64,000 nt of DNA from the NCBI RefSeq assembly GCF_048128805.1, contig NC_136004.1, positions 18,226,185-18,290,184 on the forward strand, in the 5' to 3' direction. The notes below the pieces were generated by a model that saw only the letters and a list, made by a program, of their open reading frames with translations, did no database searches and was not told where the DNA came from. Within the stretch, counting starts at the first letter, position 1; every line of letters begins with the position of its first letter. Shown piece by piece: positions 48,563 to 59,982 of this stretch. The translations under genes and the position numbers were made by a program. The stretch is from Centroberyx gerrardi. Taxonomy: Eukaryota > Chordata > Actinopteri > Beryciformes > Berycidae.

Positions 48563-51204
48563 TGTTGCATACTCACTGAGCACAGGCCATGAGCAGGATG
48601 GCAGTACAGCTGATGACTGACAGGACCACAGCGATGATCACCAGGACTGTCTGCACCACCTCGGCCCCGTTGTTCTGGTCTACCTCCTCGTTCCTCCAGG
48701 TCTCCAGCGTCTGGATCCCGCAGCGCTCCCCGTCGAAACCCTTCATGCAGCTGCAGAGGGAAGAGTTAGCAAAGAAAGCTGATTAGTCGATTCATGTATT
48801 TTTTGTATTTTTTTTTGACGAACAAGGATGGAGACAATTAGAGAATCAACCAATCACTGAATTTAGTTTTAAGGTGGGGAGATGTGGAAGCTTATATTCG
48901 ACTAGCAGCCACTCGTGCCGTACTCACACACACGCTGGCTGTTGCAGTTCTTCCATGTACTTGCAGAAGCCGTGGATGCAGTAGCCCAGGTGGGTGGAAG
49001 TGCAGGGATCTTCTGTGGCGGTGTTAGCTGACGTGTATCCGCTGGTGTAGAGCGTGTGTTCGGGGTTGAGGGCGGTGGTGCTTTTGCTTTTATGCTTGTT
49101 CCTCCTCCTGCCCTTGCCTTTGTTTTTCTTCCTCTCACTGAGGTGCACCTCTGTAGCAGGAGAAACCAGTCAAAGTGTCACTAACATGGGTAAGAGAAGG
49201 TGAAAGCTTCTGACAGGCTTATGGTGTCATTTTGGGAACATAAAGGTTGAAGTTACAAGCTTCTAGGCTGAAGCTTCAAATGGGTTATATGATTAATTAT
49301 ATTATATGATTATAGCAGGAAAGAGATAGACAATGTAACAGTCTATGTCTATGTCAATCCGGATCAATTATTATTTTCTTTTTGCTGTCATTTGCTGTTA
49401 TCGCCAATTTTTACTAGTGAGACAGCAGTTCAAGATGTATGAGTACAGGAAATGAAAATGATATGATCAACACAGACATCCTGCAAACTGCTCCAATTAC
49501 TGACAAAATCTGCTCCATACTGTCAGTTCAAAGTCTGCCTACTTTCTAGACAGCCTGTTGAAGAAAAAATAGCACCTTTCCATCCGCACTTCTTGTAAAG
49601 AATCTTAACGTTAATGAGGATAACATAGAAACTCCGAGATGACTCCAAGGTTAGTTTTTTACAAGCCTCAAGTGACCTCTAACATAGAAACGTTTAGGGC
49701 TCTGCGGAAAAAATGCTACTAGATATTTTAGACCGCAGTCATTTTAGTACATAAGAGACAATGAAACAAACTTTTGCATCAACTGGACACAGAAGTCAGT
49801 AGATTTAGAATATGATCAGCCAATTTAGTTTCTTAACTTCTAAGTTCAGAATATAATTTATTGATTTAAGATTTATTGAACACAGGTTTAATACTTCTAC
49901 CTGCCCTCTGTGACCAGACTTACCAGCCACAATCCAAATTATCCTGCATTTGACTGGATAACCAAGTACCTGTAGCGCAGTATGTCTATTCAGTGCAGTA
50001 GAATGAAAAAACAAACTAGCCTAGGTAGAAGAAAGCAACCAAACAACAAGAGGTCAAGTGGAAGGGTCTAGTTTTGTCTAGTACCATGAGGGGTGTGACT
50101 TCCGTCGACTCCACCCGAAGGATCTTCATCCACTTCCAGCTCATCGTCGCTCAGCGGACTCTGGAGGTCCTCCCCCGAGGCCGGACCCCCGGTCACATGG
50201 CTCAGTCCGCTGGAGAATGTGTCCTCGGATCCCAGGGCACCTAGAGCGCTGCAGACTACTGCCAGAAAAACACAATCAGATACAGAAATTAGCAAAAAAA
50301 ATCTAATAAAATAAAATCAGATGACATCAATTCTACGCACAGCTCTGAAAACTAGAATCAGTAAAGAGCAATCAGGGATAGAGTTTACAATCAAATTAGA
50401 TAATACAGTGAGATAACCTCAGTCAGACATTAAAGGGGAATGAAACTTTGAATTTCTATGTTTTTCATGTAGTCTATATTCAATATGTGACTTCCTTCCA
50501 AAGCCAGACACCAGAAATCAAGATGAACAGTAAAATCCAGAGCTGGTAAAATTGGCAGTATCCCGCTTTAAATTGCAATCATTTAACATCATTCAGACAG
50601 AAATCAGATCAAATTCTGGTCAGTAAAAATATAAAAACTGAAATATTACTTTGAAATCAAGTCTCTTCAGAATGACCTTTTATGAGCAGCTACTTTCAAT
50701 TTGCGTTGTATTCAAAAATCCTGGCCCATTTACTTTAGGAGTCTGACTCATACATGCATCTTGAAATAGAGAGAGCAATCAGATCTCACAAATTAGGCAC
50801 ATAGTAGCGCTGAAACCAGTACAACCAGTCCACATTCAATACCTGAATGCATCATTGAAACTGTCAGGAATGTCTATGAATGAGACTCAGCCAAAGGATA
50901 ATGAAGTACTTCAAATATCTAGACCGGTCACAGCTACTGTAGCCATTGTCCAATTATTCAGCAAGGTGTAATCAGGCAAATGACTTAGACACATCATTCA
51001 AATCAAGTCCATTGATTTTTCTGGGCTACAAGCAGGTGCTGTCAATGAGAGCCAGAAGCACAAGCACTATTCTCTAAAACACCTGAATATTCTACTTTCC
51101 TGACAAGTCGTTACTTGTGGTGAAATGTCTTCCTGCCCCCCTCCTCTGTCTTCCCTATCATTTTACATTTCCTTCTATTTCACTGCTTTGCAACCTGTGG
51201 CGCT

Positions 51205-51253
<49 letters not shown>

Positions 51254-51310
51254 ATCTACATGTCCAGACTTACCGAAACACAGGAGACAGGTGAGGACGA
51301 GAGCGTTCAT
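46561..51310 (-). CDS. areg: Amphiregulin-like EGF ligand, 5 exons, 231 aa
   Basis: Minus-strand exons: 51310-51274, 50258-50085, 49150-48928, 48750-48577, 46648-46561, all in phase with GT-AG borders; 231 aa (human AREG 252). Amphiregulin is a membrane-anchored precursor shed to activate EGFR. The signal peptide is about residues 1-20 (MNALVLTCLLCFVVCSALG). An acidic propeptide (SDDELEVDEDPSGG) is followed by a heparin-binding basic stretch (KKNKGKGRRRNKHKSK). The EGF domain has the exact spacing CX7CX4CX10CXCX8C (from DPCTSTHLGYC to GFDGERC). A membrane helix (VLVIIAVVLSVISCTAILLM) and a short tail (EKLQKPINDVMV) end the protein. HBEGF is the alternative, but GERCG and the tail fit AREG, and ereg is the next gene as in human. 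AATAAA at 46352-46357 on the minus strand fits this end. Confidence 0.9.
47252..47481 (+). repeat. 116-base tandem duplication in areg intron 4
   Basis: Two nearly identical units start at 47252 and 47368 (CTATGATATAATAT, then GATAAGGAATGGTGATTATA, CTCCATTACGGTAAGTC, GCTGATCAGTTAGCTGAGC). Only a handful of differences separate them, so the duplication is recent. Confidence 0.9.
48174..48510. mobile_element. TTAA-flanked MITE (piggyBac type) in areg intron 4
   Basis: TTAA at 48174-48177 and 48507-48510 flanks inverted ends AACTGCACTAGG and CCTAGTGCAGCT. About 337 bases with no coding sequence. TTAA target duplication plus short inverted ends is the mark of piggyBac-type elements. Confidence 0.75.
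48519..48561. repeat. GT microsatellite at the areg exon 4 donor
   Basis: (GT)n begins about 15 bases beyond the donor of areg exon 4 (48577) on the intron side. Confidence 0.85.
50430..50571. mobile_element. TTAA-flanked short MITE in areg intron 1
   Basis: TTAAAGGGGAAT at the left and, in reverse complement, TTAAAGCGGGAT at the right. About 142 bases with no coding sequence. Similar in design to 48174-48510 but with a different inverted end. Confidence 0.5.
51206..51252. repeat. CA microsatellite in areg intron 1
   Basis: Perfect (CA)n starting about 20 bases into intron 1 from the exon 1 donor (51274, minus strand). Confidence 0.9.
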
Positions 51311-51466
51311 ATCCCAGGAGAGTATTATGTATATGAGAGAGTTCTGTGCTAATCTGAGTGTGTGTATGCGTGTGTGTGTATGCGTGTGTGTGTTTGAGTG
51401 TGTGTTTGTCCCGTGCTGAGAGAGATTGTGCTTTGCTCTCTTTATCTGCACTGGGGTTGGGTGCAG

Positions 51467-51474
51467 CTTTTATA
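51467..51474 (-). promoter_or_regulatory. TATA box of areg
   Basis: On the minus strand TATAAAAG lies 157 bases before the areg start codon. Transcription would begin near 51440, giving a 5' UTR of about 130 bases. A strong TATA box fits an inducible growth factor gene. Confidence 0.65.
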
Positions 51475-51514
51475 GACAACGCCTGCCTCTCAATTCTAAG
51501 GGGAAGGAAGGGTG

Positions 51515-51522
51515 TGTATGCA

Positions 51523-51554
<32 letters not shown>

Positions 51555-51655
51555 TGTGTGTGTCCGTCTGTCTGAGAGAAAGCAAGAGAGAGAGGTTCAC
51601 ACTGTGACCAGGTGTGTGTGTGTGTGTGTGTGTGCTTGTGTGTGTGTGTGTGTGT
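51515..51655. repeat. Compound GT microsatellite
   Basis: Two (GT)n tracts joined by a short GA-rich piece, just upstream of the areg TATA box. Confidence 0.85.
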
Positions 51656-51929
51656 AATGATTAATCCGCCTTAGGCAACACATTTTGCATCTCATGTTCC
51701 TTCACTTGACAAGGCTTCCGTCAGGGAATAATAAGTCTGAAACAGATTCAGGAACAAAACTACTGATGTATTCTGACTTGTTGCTGGTTACCATTAAGAC
51801 ACACAGAGAATTGTTTCCCCTTCCTTTACTGTTATTGCTTCCGGACGTCTCCCACTATGGTCACATATAAGGCCATAATTACAGTTTCAAACCATGACTA
51901 AGCGACTGCAACGTTTGTCTTTCCTCTCT

Positions 51930-51930
<1 letters not shown>

Positions 51931-51982
<52 letters not shown>
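51931..51982. repeat. CA microsatellite
   Basis: Perfect (CA)n of about 25 units. Confidence 0.9.
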
Positions 51983-51988
<6 letters not shown>

Positions 51989-53520
51989 TCTCTTGCGATT
52001 GCAATGGATGGAGTAATGGTTGCACTTTACTCAAAGTTCATAGATACCATACAAGACAATAATGATATCATGATTTTATTATCATAATAATGATAATAGT
52101 GATAATGATAATAATGATCTAACATCTGAAAAATTCATATCTACTCTGATAAAGTGATTGTTGGCATGAAAGTAAAAGTCACTATTGAATATTAATGAAG
52201 TTATAAGCTATATTAACTCCTTTACTAACAGAATAGTCACATTTTAGAGGACCAGCTGAGTTTTTTTTTATTGAACACTGAAGAGCAGGTCACTTTTTTT
52301 TTTTTTTTTTTTTTTTCAAAAATACAGTAGCTATAATGCAGTTTGGATAGAAATCCATTCACTTATGAATCCCTTCACGTATTGGTTGAAAGGCAAATCA
52401 GTAGAAAGATTGATTCCAAACATCAAACATTAAATATGTTTTCTATGTTTAACTGTCTCTCTTTATGTTTTATATTATTACTGTAAATAAGGTGGATGAA
52501 TTCTTTGTCCGCATTATTGTATGTGTGGTTTGATTAAATGACGACCAGTGTTTGAATACATTGTAACTAAGAGGAGACCTTAAGGCTTGTGTGGGGTGTT
52601 GCAGAGAGAGGGTGTGTTGGTTAGTTATGTTGTTGTGTCTACAAGGAGAGGTTAACCCATCATTCCTGCCTGAAGTGGAATCCCAATAGAAACCTGCTTG
52701 GAATGCCGGGAACATCTCCATCCCATTCCTCGGTCACAACGGCCAGCGCTCCTGCCACATTTTGTTTATAAAGGCCTGAAATAAAATGTTTATATTATGT
52801 GTAATGGCATTGGGGATATGTGATATGAAACGGTGGAACGGTGGAAACTCTGACACAAGCCTGGAGAGAGCACATCATAACAGCCGCCCACTGTAAACAC
52901 ACCGGCGGTAGCTAATAGTGCCGATGATGAAAACTTGGTGTATAAAACATAAAATAAATACAGTTGTAGCCCTTTGATCTGAACTTTAAATCGTGCGTTT
53001 TTTCAAATCGGTTACACCTCCACTTCTCAGGAGTTCGGATTTGTGCCCACACTAAGATAAGCAGACAGACACGCACACACACTCATACACACACACAGAA
53101 GGCCTCGGACTTAGACGCAAGCTTTAAGTGTGCGTACACACCTGCATACACACACAAATATGTAAATAACTCCAAAAGTGGTAAATGTATAATGTGAAAA
53201 AAAAATGACCTTGGGCTGCTGACAGGCTTAATATTTTTCTGTTTAACTGGCAAAGTATGGGAGTATTGATTGTTCAACTTAAGAGCTTAGCAGGAAGCTT
53301 TTGTTATGTTCAAGAGTGTGGGAGGATGTGGCTAAAGTATGGCTTCGAACAACAACGGTTATTTCTGTTATTACTCAGGTAATAACTAGGCAATATCAAG
53401 TAGATAAAACCCTCACAATACTGACATTAAATCATCATGCTGAATATTGGACATTTCTTTCAAAAGATTCTGTATCTGGGACAAAATATAGATACTGACT
53501 TAACACCCCTGAGACGGCCA

Positions 53521-53521
53521 T

Positions 53522-53558
<37 letters not shown>
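53521..53558. repeat. GT microsatellite
   Basis: (GT)n in the areg-ereg spacer. Confidence 0.9.
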
Positions 53559-54469
53559 TGCATATCTGTGTTTTTAAATACGCCTTAAACAGAGCAGAAT
53601 GACAGCGAGTGGGTTCATGTTTATGTATGATTATGGCTATTCATTAGCATGGGGAACATAAAGGGGCTTCAGCCAGTGTTGGAACACGGCTCATTGACTG
53701 TGGTTGCAACCTTAATGAGGTTGCAGAGTGTAAAGTGGTGTTATCGATTAACTCACACCGACACTCTGCGGTCAGTAGGTCAGCCAACTGCTATCTTACA
53801 AACGACGTAATTAAGAACACATTTCTTTGCATATCGCATGTAGCCGTCATCATGTGAAAACCTTGTAACTCCAAATTTGGTGTTTTTTCATGTTTTAACT
53901 TCAAGGCTTACATGTTCCTCTGTGGGTTGGGAAAAGTCTAACACTCTTCGGCTTATGAAATCCTTTCAAAACCCATTGACTAAACTAAAAAATGCATGGC
54001 CGTCAAGCAAAATAAGAAGACGGCTTTTCTTAAATCCTGAGAAGGTGACATCTTGGAGATAGTTTTCACCCCACGACGACGATTTACTTCTTTCTTACAT
54101 CCATGCAATTCTCATTAGCATGTCAGTAGAGGGATCGTAGCACAGAAGCCGGGCTCCTGGAAAACCAGGGTGCACTTTACTTTGTTTTGCAGGAAAACAG
54201 TGTGTACTACTCTTGTGTGAAAGTGAACAAAAGTGCCAATCCTTGTACTCTGATATCTGATGTATAGCCAGTGTGGAGTGCTGCCTTGTTCACAGGCTCT
54301 TTGTTGAATGAGCGTATCATATTTCCATCCATCCTGATGTCAGCAATGTGTGTAAGATGGCTGCTAGCGACAGTCTGAGTGTATACAGGTGTGTATGTGT
54401 GTGCACAGACTATGTGTTACAAGATGTACTCATTTCTGACAGATACCCTTGGAGTCATTACAGCATTCA

Positions 54470-54800
54470 GAACGGGAGCGTCGCCTCACTAAACCCCATG
54501 ATGTGTCTAAGTCCCCGCTTATATTGACAATATTTCTGGTGTTGAAGAGGAGCAATAACTCATGAGTGACAAGATATTGCTACTTGGTAAATGTGCTATT
54601 AGACGTTGGTCACAAAATGCACACAGCTTGGAGCGAACATTGGACATGAAAGCTCTGATGTTAGTTTAGATGTTATATGGCTTCCAAGTAAATCTCTGGC
54701 TGTGTTTGCATGATCTTCACTCTCTTTTATAATGATAAAAACTACAAGATCAAGCAGGACTCACTTAGGCTGTTGTGTGGCCAAGCAGACGAGCAGCTTT
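54470..54800 (+). repeat. Diverged block shared with 61545-61915 (copy A)
   Basis: Ordered matches include TCACTAAAC, ATTTCTGG, ACAAGATA, GCTCT then TGATG, TCCAA then CTCTGG, TTTGCATGATCTT then CTCT, TTATAATGATAA (TTATAACGATAA in copy B), and GACTCAC then GTGTGGCCAAGC. Same order and orientation. Either a dispersed repeat or a paralogous regulatory block. Confidence 0.5.
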
Positions 54801-56904
54801 AATATTTTCTGTGTGTAAATTCCAACATACAAGTTCTCAGATGTGTTGCTACAGTAATACAATAATAGCTTCATACCCACACCACGACTATACTTTTGAG
54901 ATATCTCTGTTTTTCTAGCTCAGTTGTTAGATATTTTGACAGCTCCATTTCTCCAATGATCCTCCATGATGGCACTGGTTAGGGGAGGTGTGACACAACT
55001 GAAGGGTGCATTGTACAGTGCATGAGAAACTCTAAAGGTGTTTTGAGTGGAATCAGAAATGGGAGGAACATTTTTCACAGGAACTCTGATTTCATGTCAG
55101 AAAAATGTGAAGACTTTATGAAGACTTGAGAAGAATCTGAAGACAGAGCTTCAGAGGCAATAAAACCCTCAGATGTATCCTTCAGACAGCAGCCTTACCC
55201 AACATGAATGTCAAGTAAAATAAGACACAAAACTAGTTTATGAAAATGTTTATATAAATGAAAAAAGGAATTTGAGATATACGAGAACAAACAATTCAAA
55301 TTCTATTCATTTTTGTGTGAAACAGACCAGAGGTTAATTCCACAAAGTATTCAGCAGTAACAGAGATTCCAAAACTGATTTTCAGTGTGCACACTAATAT
55401 TCTATATATATATAACTTATCAAAATGAGAATACTGCAGACTAAACACAGTTGGTAATACCAGAACACACAACCTCTACAATCAGTGGCCAGTTTAATAA
55501 TAATCATAGTAAAACATTTTATTATTATTATTATTAGCACTATTTAGCATAGTTACAAAGGGCTTTACAGAAAAAAAGCATTAATAAATAAAAGCTAAGA
55601 CAAGCTAAAGAATAAATGCCAATATAAATTAAAAACAGTGTTGAAAAAAAGAATAAAATAGGCAAATATAATAAAATAAGTCAATACATATTATAGAAAA
55701 ACCTGCGTGTAAAAATGTATATTAAGAAGTGATTCAAAAAGGCACTGATTTTGACACTAAGCTTGTCATGCAGGGCGTCCAGATGGTGACGGCCTGATCA
55801 CCTTTATTTTGAAGCCTATAGTTTTGAAATGGCCAGGAAGGCCGTGCCTCCTGGAGCTCAGGCTGCTCTCCAACTCAAAAGAGATTAAAAGATCTGCGAT
55901 GTAGCCTGGAGCCTCAGGAGGGTCTGTGAAATATTCAAATCAAACCTCAGGCAATGAGTGACGAGAGCCTAAAATGGTAATGTGATTGTGTTGTGTGCAT
56001 TTAATTCGCGTCACATACCTCACAGCACAATTCTGCAGAATCTATTGACGTGCCATGGCTTGTTCATTGAGATGTTTAAAAGGTACATCATTAGGTATCG
56101 ATTATCAGAGACCGCCTTTCCTGTGAGAACAGCCTGAATTCCTGAAAATGTGGATCACTACAAGGTGTCAGAAATATTCCACAGGCTTGTTGGTCGATTT
56201 ATGACACTTGATATTTGCCGGTTTGTGGCCAGCTTTCACAATTTCTGCCATTCTCCTTGAACTGCTCTCATCACTGGAGGCGTTGTCGCCCACAAAATGT
56301 TTTTTCAACCCAACCCTAACCTTGTCATTATGTTAAAACCTGAGGAAGAGGCTGGTTCTGAAATGCTAGAACTGGTGCACCTGGCACCAACAATCACCCC
56401 ACGCTCCAAGTCTCTTTGTTCGCTTGTTTTTACCATTTTAATAGTCAATAAATCACTGCATCCCTACATACCTGCTTAACATGGTGAACCACAGCCATGT
56501 GACATGCTGTGTAGGAACAAGTGGTCTACTTAATAAACCAGCCACCGAGTGTATGCTAGCTGGGTAAAGTCATATGTTGAGAATTTCATTTGGGGAAATG
56601 GGACAGGGGAAGCAGCAGGTGTGACACACACACCAAGCACTCTGCACTCCCTGGTACCCCTGTTGCTTCTGCTGGCGTGGGAATCTATTTCTCTTATACC
56701 TGTAAAAATAACGCAGCATATTATTCTACTGATGTATTATTAGCATTTTATAAAAAAGGCACAAAAGAAAACGAAATGTTTTCACTTCAATTCAAGGATT
56801 ACACACTCTTCTATGGGTTGAGAATATTCTGCCTGGGCTTATAAACCCCTTTCAAACACTGGCAGATGGTAACATTTCATCATAAGTCATAATAATGAGG
56901 TACA

Positions 56905-56965
56905 CACACACACTCACTCACTCACTCACTCACTCACTCACTCACTCACTCACTCACTCACTCAG
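56905..56965. repeat. CTCA microsatellite
   Basis: (CTCA)n of about 14 units, 16-76 bases beyond the ereg exon 4 donor. Confidence 0.9.
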
Positions 56966-56980
56966 AGACAAAAGCCTTAC

Positions 56981-58054
56981 CATTTGCAGCAGAAGTAAAG
57001 GGCTCCAGCCAGCCCTATGATCAGCAGAGCCACACAGACAATGGTGAGAACCAGCTGCTCTTCTGCCATTGGCCGGAAGACCAGCTCCAGGTGGGCGCAC
57101 CTGGGGCCATAGAAGCCTTTCTCACACCTGCAACACACACACACTGCACTGTAAGCTCTGACAGACAATGTTCATACATGTTAGCATACACGCAGGCACA
57201 CACACACACGCACACACACACACACACTCAGAGTCTCACTTGCAGTGGTGCTCGTTGAGGTCCAGCAGCAGCATACACTGGCCATTAAGGCAGTAGTTAT
57301 CTAGCGCGGCGTCGCAACTCTGTGTTGTAACCTTCGCCACACGAGGGCGCTGCTCCTCCTGCTCTGAATCCGCAATGAGACAACTGTTGGAAATCTTTTC
57401 ATAGGCAACACACACATCTCACACATTTAATTCTGAGTGTCACTCTGTTCTGTTGGCCCTTTGTGATGAATACACATTGGTTAGACGTACATCTGCTGCA
57501 AAGAAAAGAGCAGGGAAGACTGTTCCAAAAACTTTCCTTTGGGACACGAGAGGTGCAGCCCTACAGCTTCTTCCCTTTCACCCCGGTCAATATCCTTCTG
57601 ATACACACCTCACACACCCCCGCTCTCTGGACAAAACCTACTCCTGTTACTGGTAATTATCATTTTATTCATTATTAACTGAGCGATGTTTGCACAGTCC
57701 TGTGTCACTTTGTATTTGCACATTTTGCCACCTCACAGTCTTAGCAAATACCTTACAGACTAATTCAACCCCGGTGTGTAAAGGAGCGATACAGGAGATC
57801 ATTCCTACCAGGTGCCATCAGACTCTACAATTCATCTGCCTTTGCCAGGCCTGGTGAAATTAAACTGTCTGTGGACTAACTTTTATTATTTTTAACTTGT
57901 CAAGTATTTATATCTTTATTTATTCATTTAGTCACTTGTTTTTTAGCCATAATCGCCTCTTGCGTTCTTATCTGTTGTGTTTTAATGTATTTTATCATCT
58001 GTGTGTCTTGGCTGCTATGACGACTCAATTTCCTTTCTGGGATCAATAAAGTTT

Positions 58055-58125
<71 letters not shown>

Positions 58126-59938
58126 GTTTTATAGGTATAAATGCTAAGGCTGTGTGCTTAGAGAGTATAGCCGTCTATATACAACTACCTCATGGCACAC
58201 TTGTACACACAGTATACTTCCCTCTACAGTGGAAACCATAATTTTAAATGTGTAATATTGAATGTGAATGATATATATAGTTTAATGTCCATTGTGGGAC
58301 TTGCTGTATGCCCGGTTCTCATTGTACTGTGTGTGTGTTGGTACTAAAAAACTATAATTTCTCAAAACTCTATAATCTGCCAACGTGTGTCTGCACCAAT
58401 ACTACCGAGACAAATTCCTGTACCTTTATTGTCCTTGACGAATAAAGTGACTCTGGCGAAGCACTTGGTTTTCCTAGAGACTTTCACAGAATTTTGCAAC
58501 AGCAGCAGGACTCAAACACGTGCAAGTAAAACCCTAACGCAGCAGCGGCCATAGTAAATACCTGCAGATAGAGAAATACCTGCAGATAGAGAGGCGCTGG
58601 CTGCAGTCTGCAGTTTGGACGAGACACTCTTGGTGAACACATGAGGCCAGACCAGCATGACACCTGGAGAAAAGACAATATTTCAGGAGAATATTTGTAT
58701 GTCTTGCATTGCATATAAGGTCCCATTGTATCAGTGCTGTGTAGGTCAGTATTGTATCTACTGGTTTACTCTGTACGTTGATGATACATCTCTATAATGT
58801 CATCAAGACTAATTCACCTCACCATTATTATACTTGGTGAACAACAGTGATTCTGAAATTGATCATGATAATTTAGTCCACAACATTTTGGAGCTTGGAA
58901 TTATAAAGTCTTCTGTGGGTGGAGTGCGGCTGATATATTGAGCATCAAAGATTTGACATCTTGCAAAACTGTTATGTACTCTCTTTTTAAACATTTAACC
59001 CCAAAATGTTCATTTTCGTAAAAACAAAACAAAACAAAATAAACACCGGCACAAAGAAACATTCAAAGATCATTAATATATGGATAATTAGAAGCTTATA
59101 ATTCCTATTGCTCACGACTTCTCTCTTGTGTAAACTATGCAGGTAGGACGTGGTGTGGTGTGGCTGGTGTTGCCTGGTCCTCTGCCTGTACCAGCCTGCA
59201 CAACTTGGGGAAACGTGCGGCATGTGCAGACGCCCACGTCCCTCCAGACAAAAAAAAACAGGCTTCGTCAGGACGGTGTGCCGGCAGCGTATCCAGGTAA
59301 CTCTGGTTATACTAGCTACCGAACCAACCAAACCCTCGCCATCGCTCCCTGTCTGTCTGTTGCTAATACATCCATGGTCCGTTGTTATGGCTGCACGACT
59401 ATTTTCATCTGTTTTCTGAGGAGAGGATCCAGGTCGGTTGTTGGGTGTTTCTGACTTGGTTGTTTGGTGTAAAGTACACAGCCCAGGAGCTGGAAGTGGT
59501 GACGAAGCCACTTCTCTTTATTACTTAATTAATCATTATTTATTCAACCTTTTTATTATTACTAACTCTAATCTCGATGGCATGACAAGGGCCAATATTT
59601 TCTCGATAAGCTTCAAGTATTACTTCATGATGTCACAGGTGAACAGCATTTACCCTACCCTACGTATTTTTTTAAACAATTTGCACAATCTGGTACACAC
59701 AAGGAAATTAACCTCTACATTTTCTTTTGTACATTTGTGACGTTTGACTATGTGCAATGCAAAATGGCTGCTCCGCTGTTTAAGGGTTTTCAGCTTCAAA
59801 GGATAAAGGTGAGCAGGGCCACAACAAACTTTTGACCTGTACAATCAGGAGCTATAAAAAGACAGAAAGATTATCAGTGGCTCATACTGTCACAGCTGTG
59901 ATGGATGGGTCCAGTAGTCATGATAAACACACTGTTAA

Positions 59939-59982
<44 letters not shown>

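Larger units (their letters stand above)
51311..56980. other. Spacer between areg and ereg
   Basis: areg promoter, then 5.5 kb without a recognisable gene. GT/CA tracts lie at 51515-51655, 51931-51982 and 53521-53558, and a run of T at 52287-52316. The block 54470-54800 resembles 61545-61915 in ereg intron 1. The last exon of ereg (cytosolic tail) should be in this stretch or further left, but I could not find it. A CTCA tract (56905-56965) lies just past ereg exon 4. Confidence 0.5.

Noticed and set aside
56297-56479. Possible cytosolic tail exon of ereg (frame with KPEEE-like words)
   Set aside because: It is on the plus strand, opposite to ereg, and resembles dispersed repeat sequence.
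58987-59511. 174-codon open frame on the minus strand in ereg intron 1
   Set aside because: Longest unexplained frame, but no recognisable domain and no splice-phase link to ereg; ends in low-complexity hydrophobic sequence. Probably chance.
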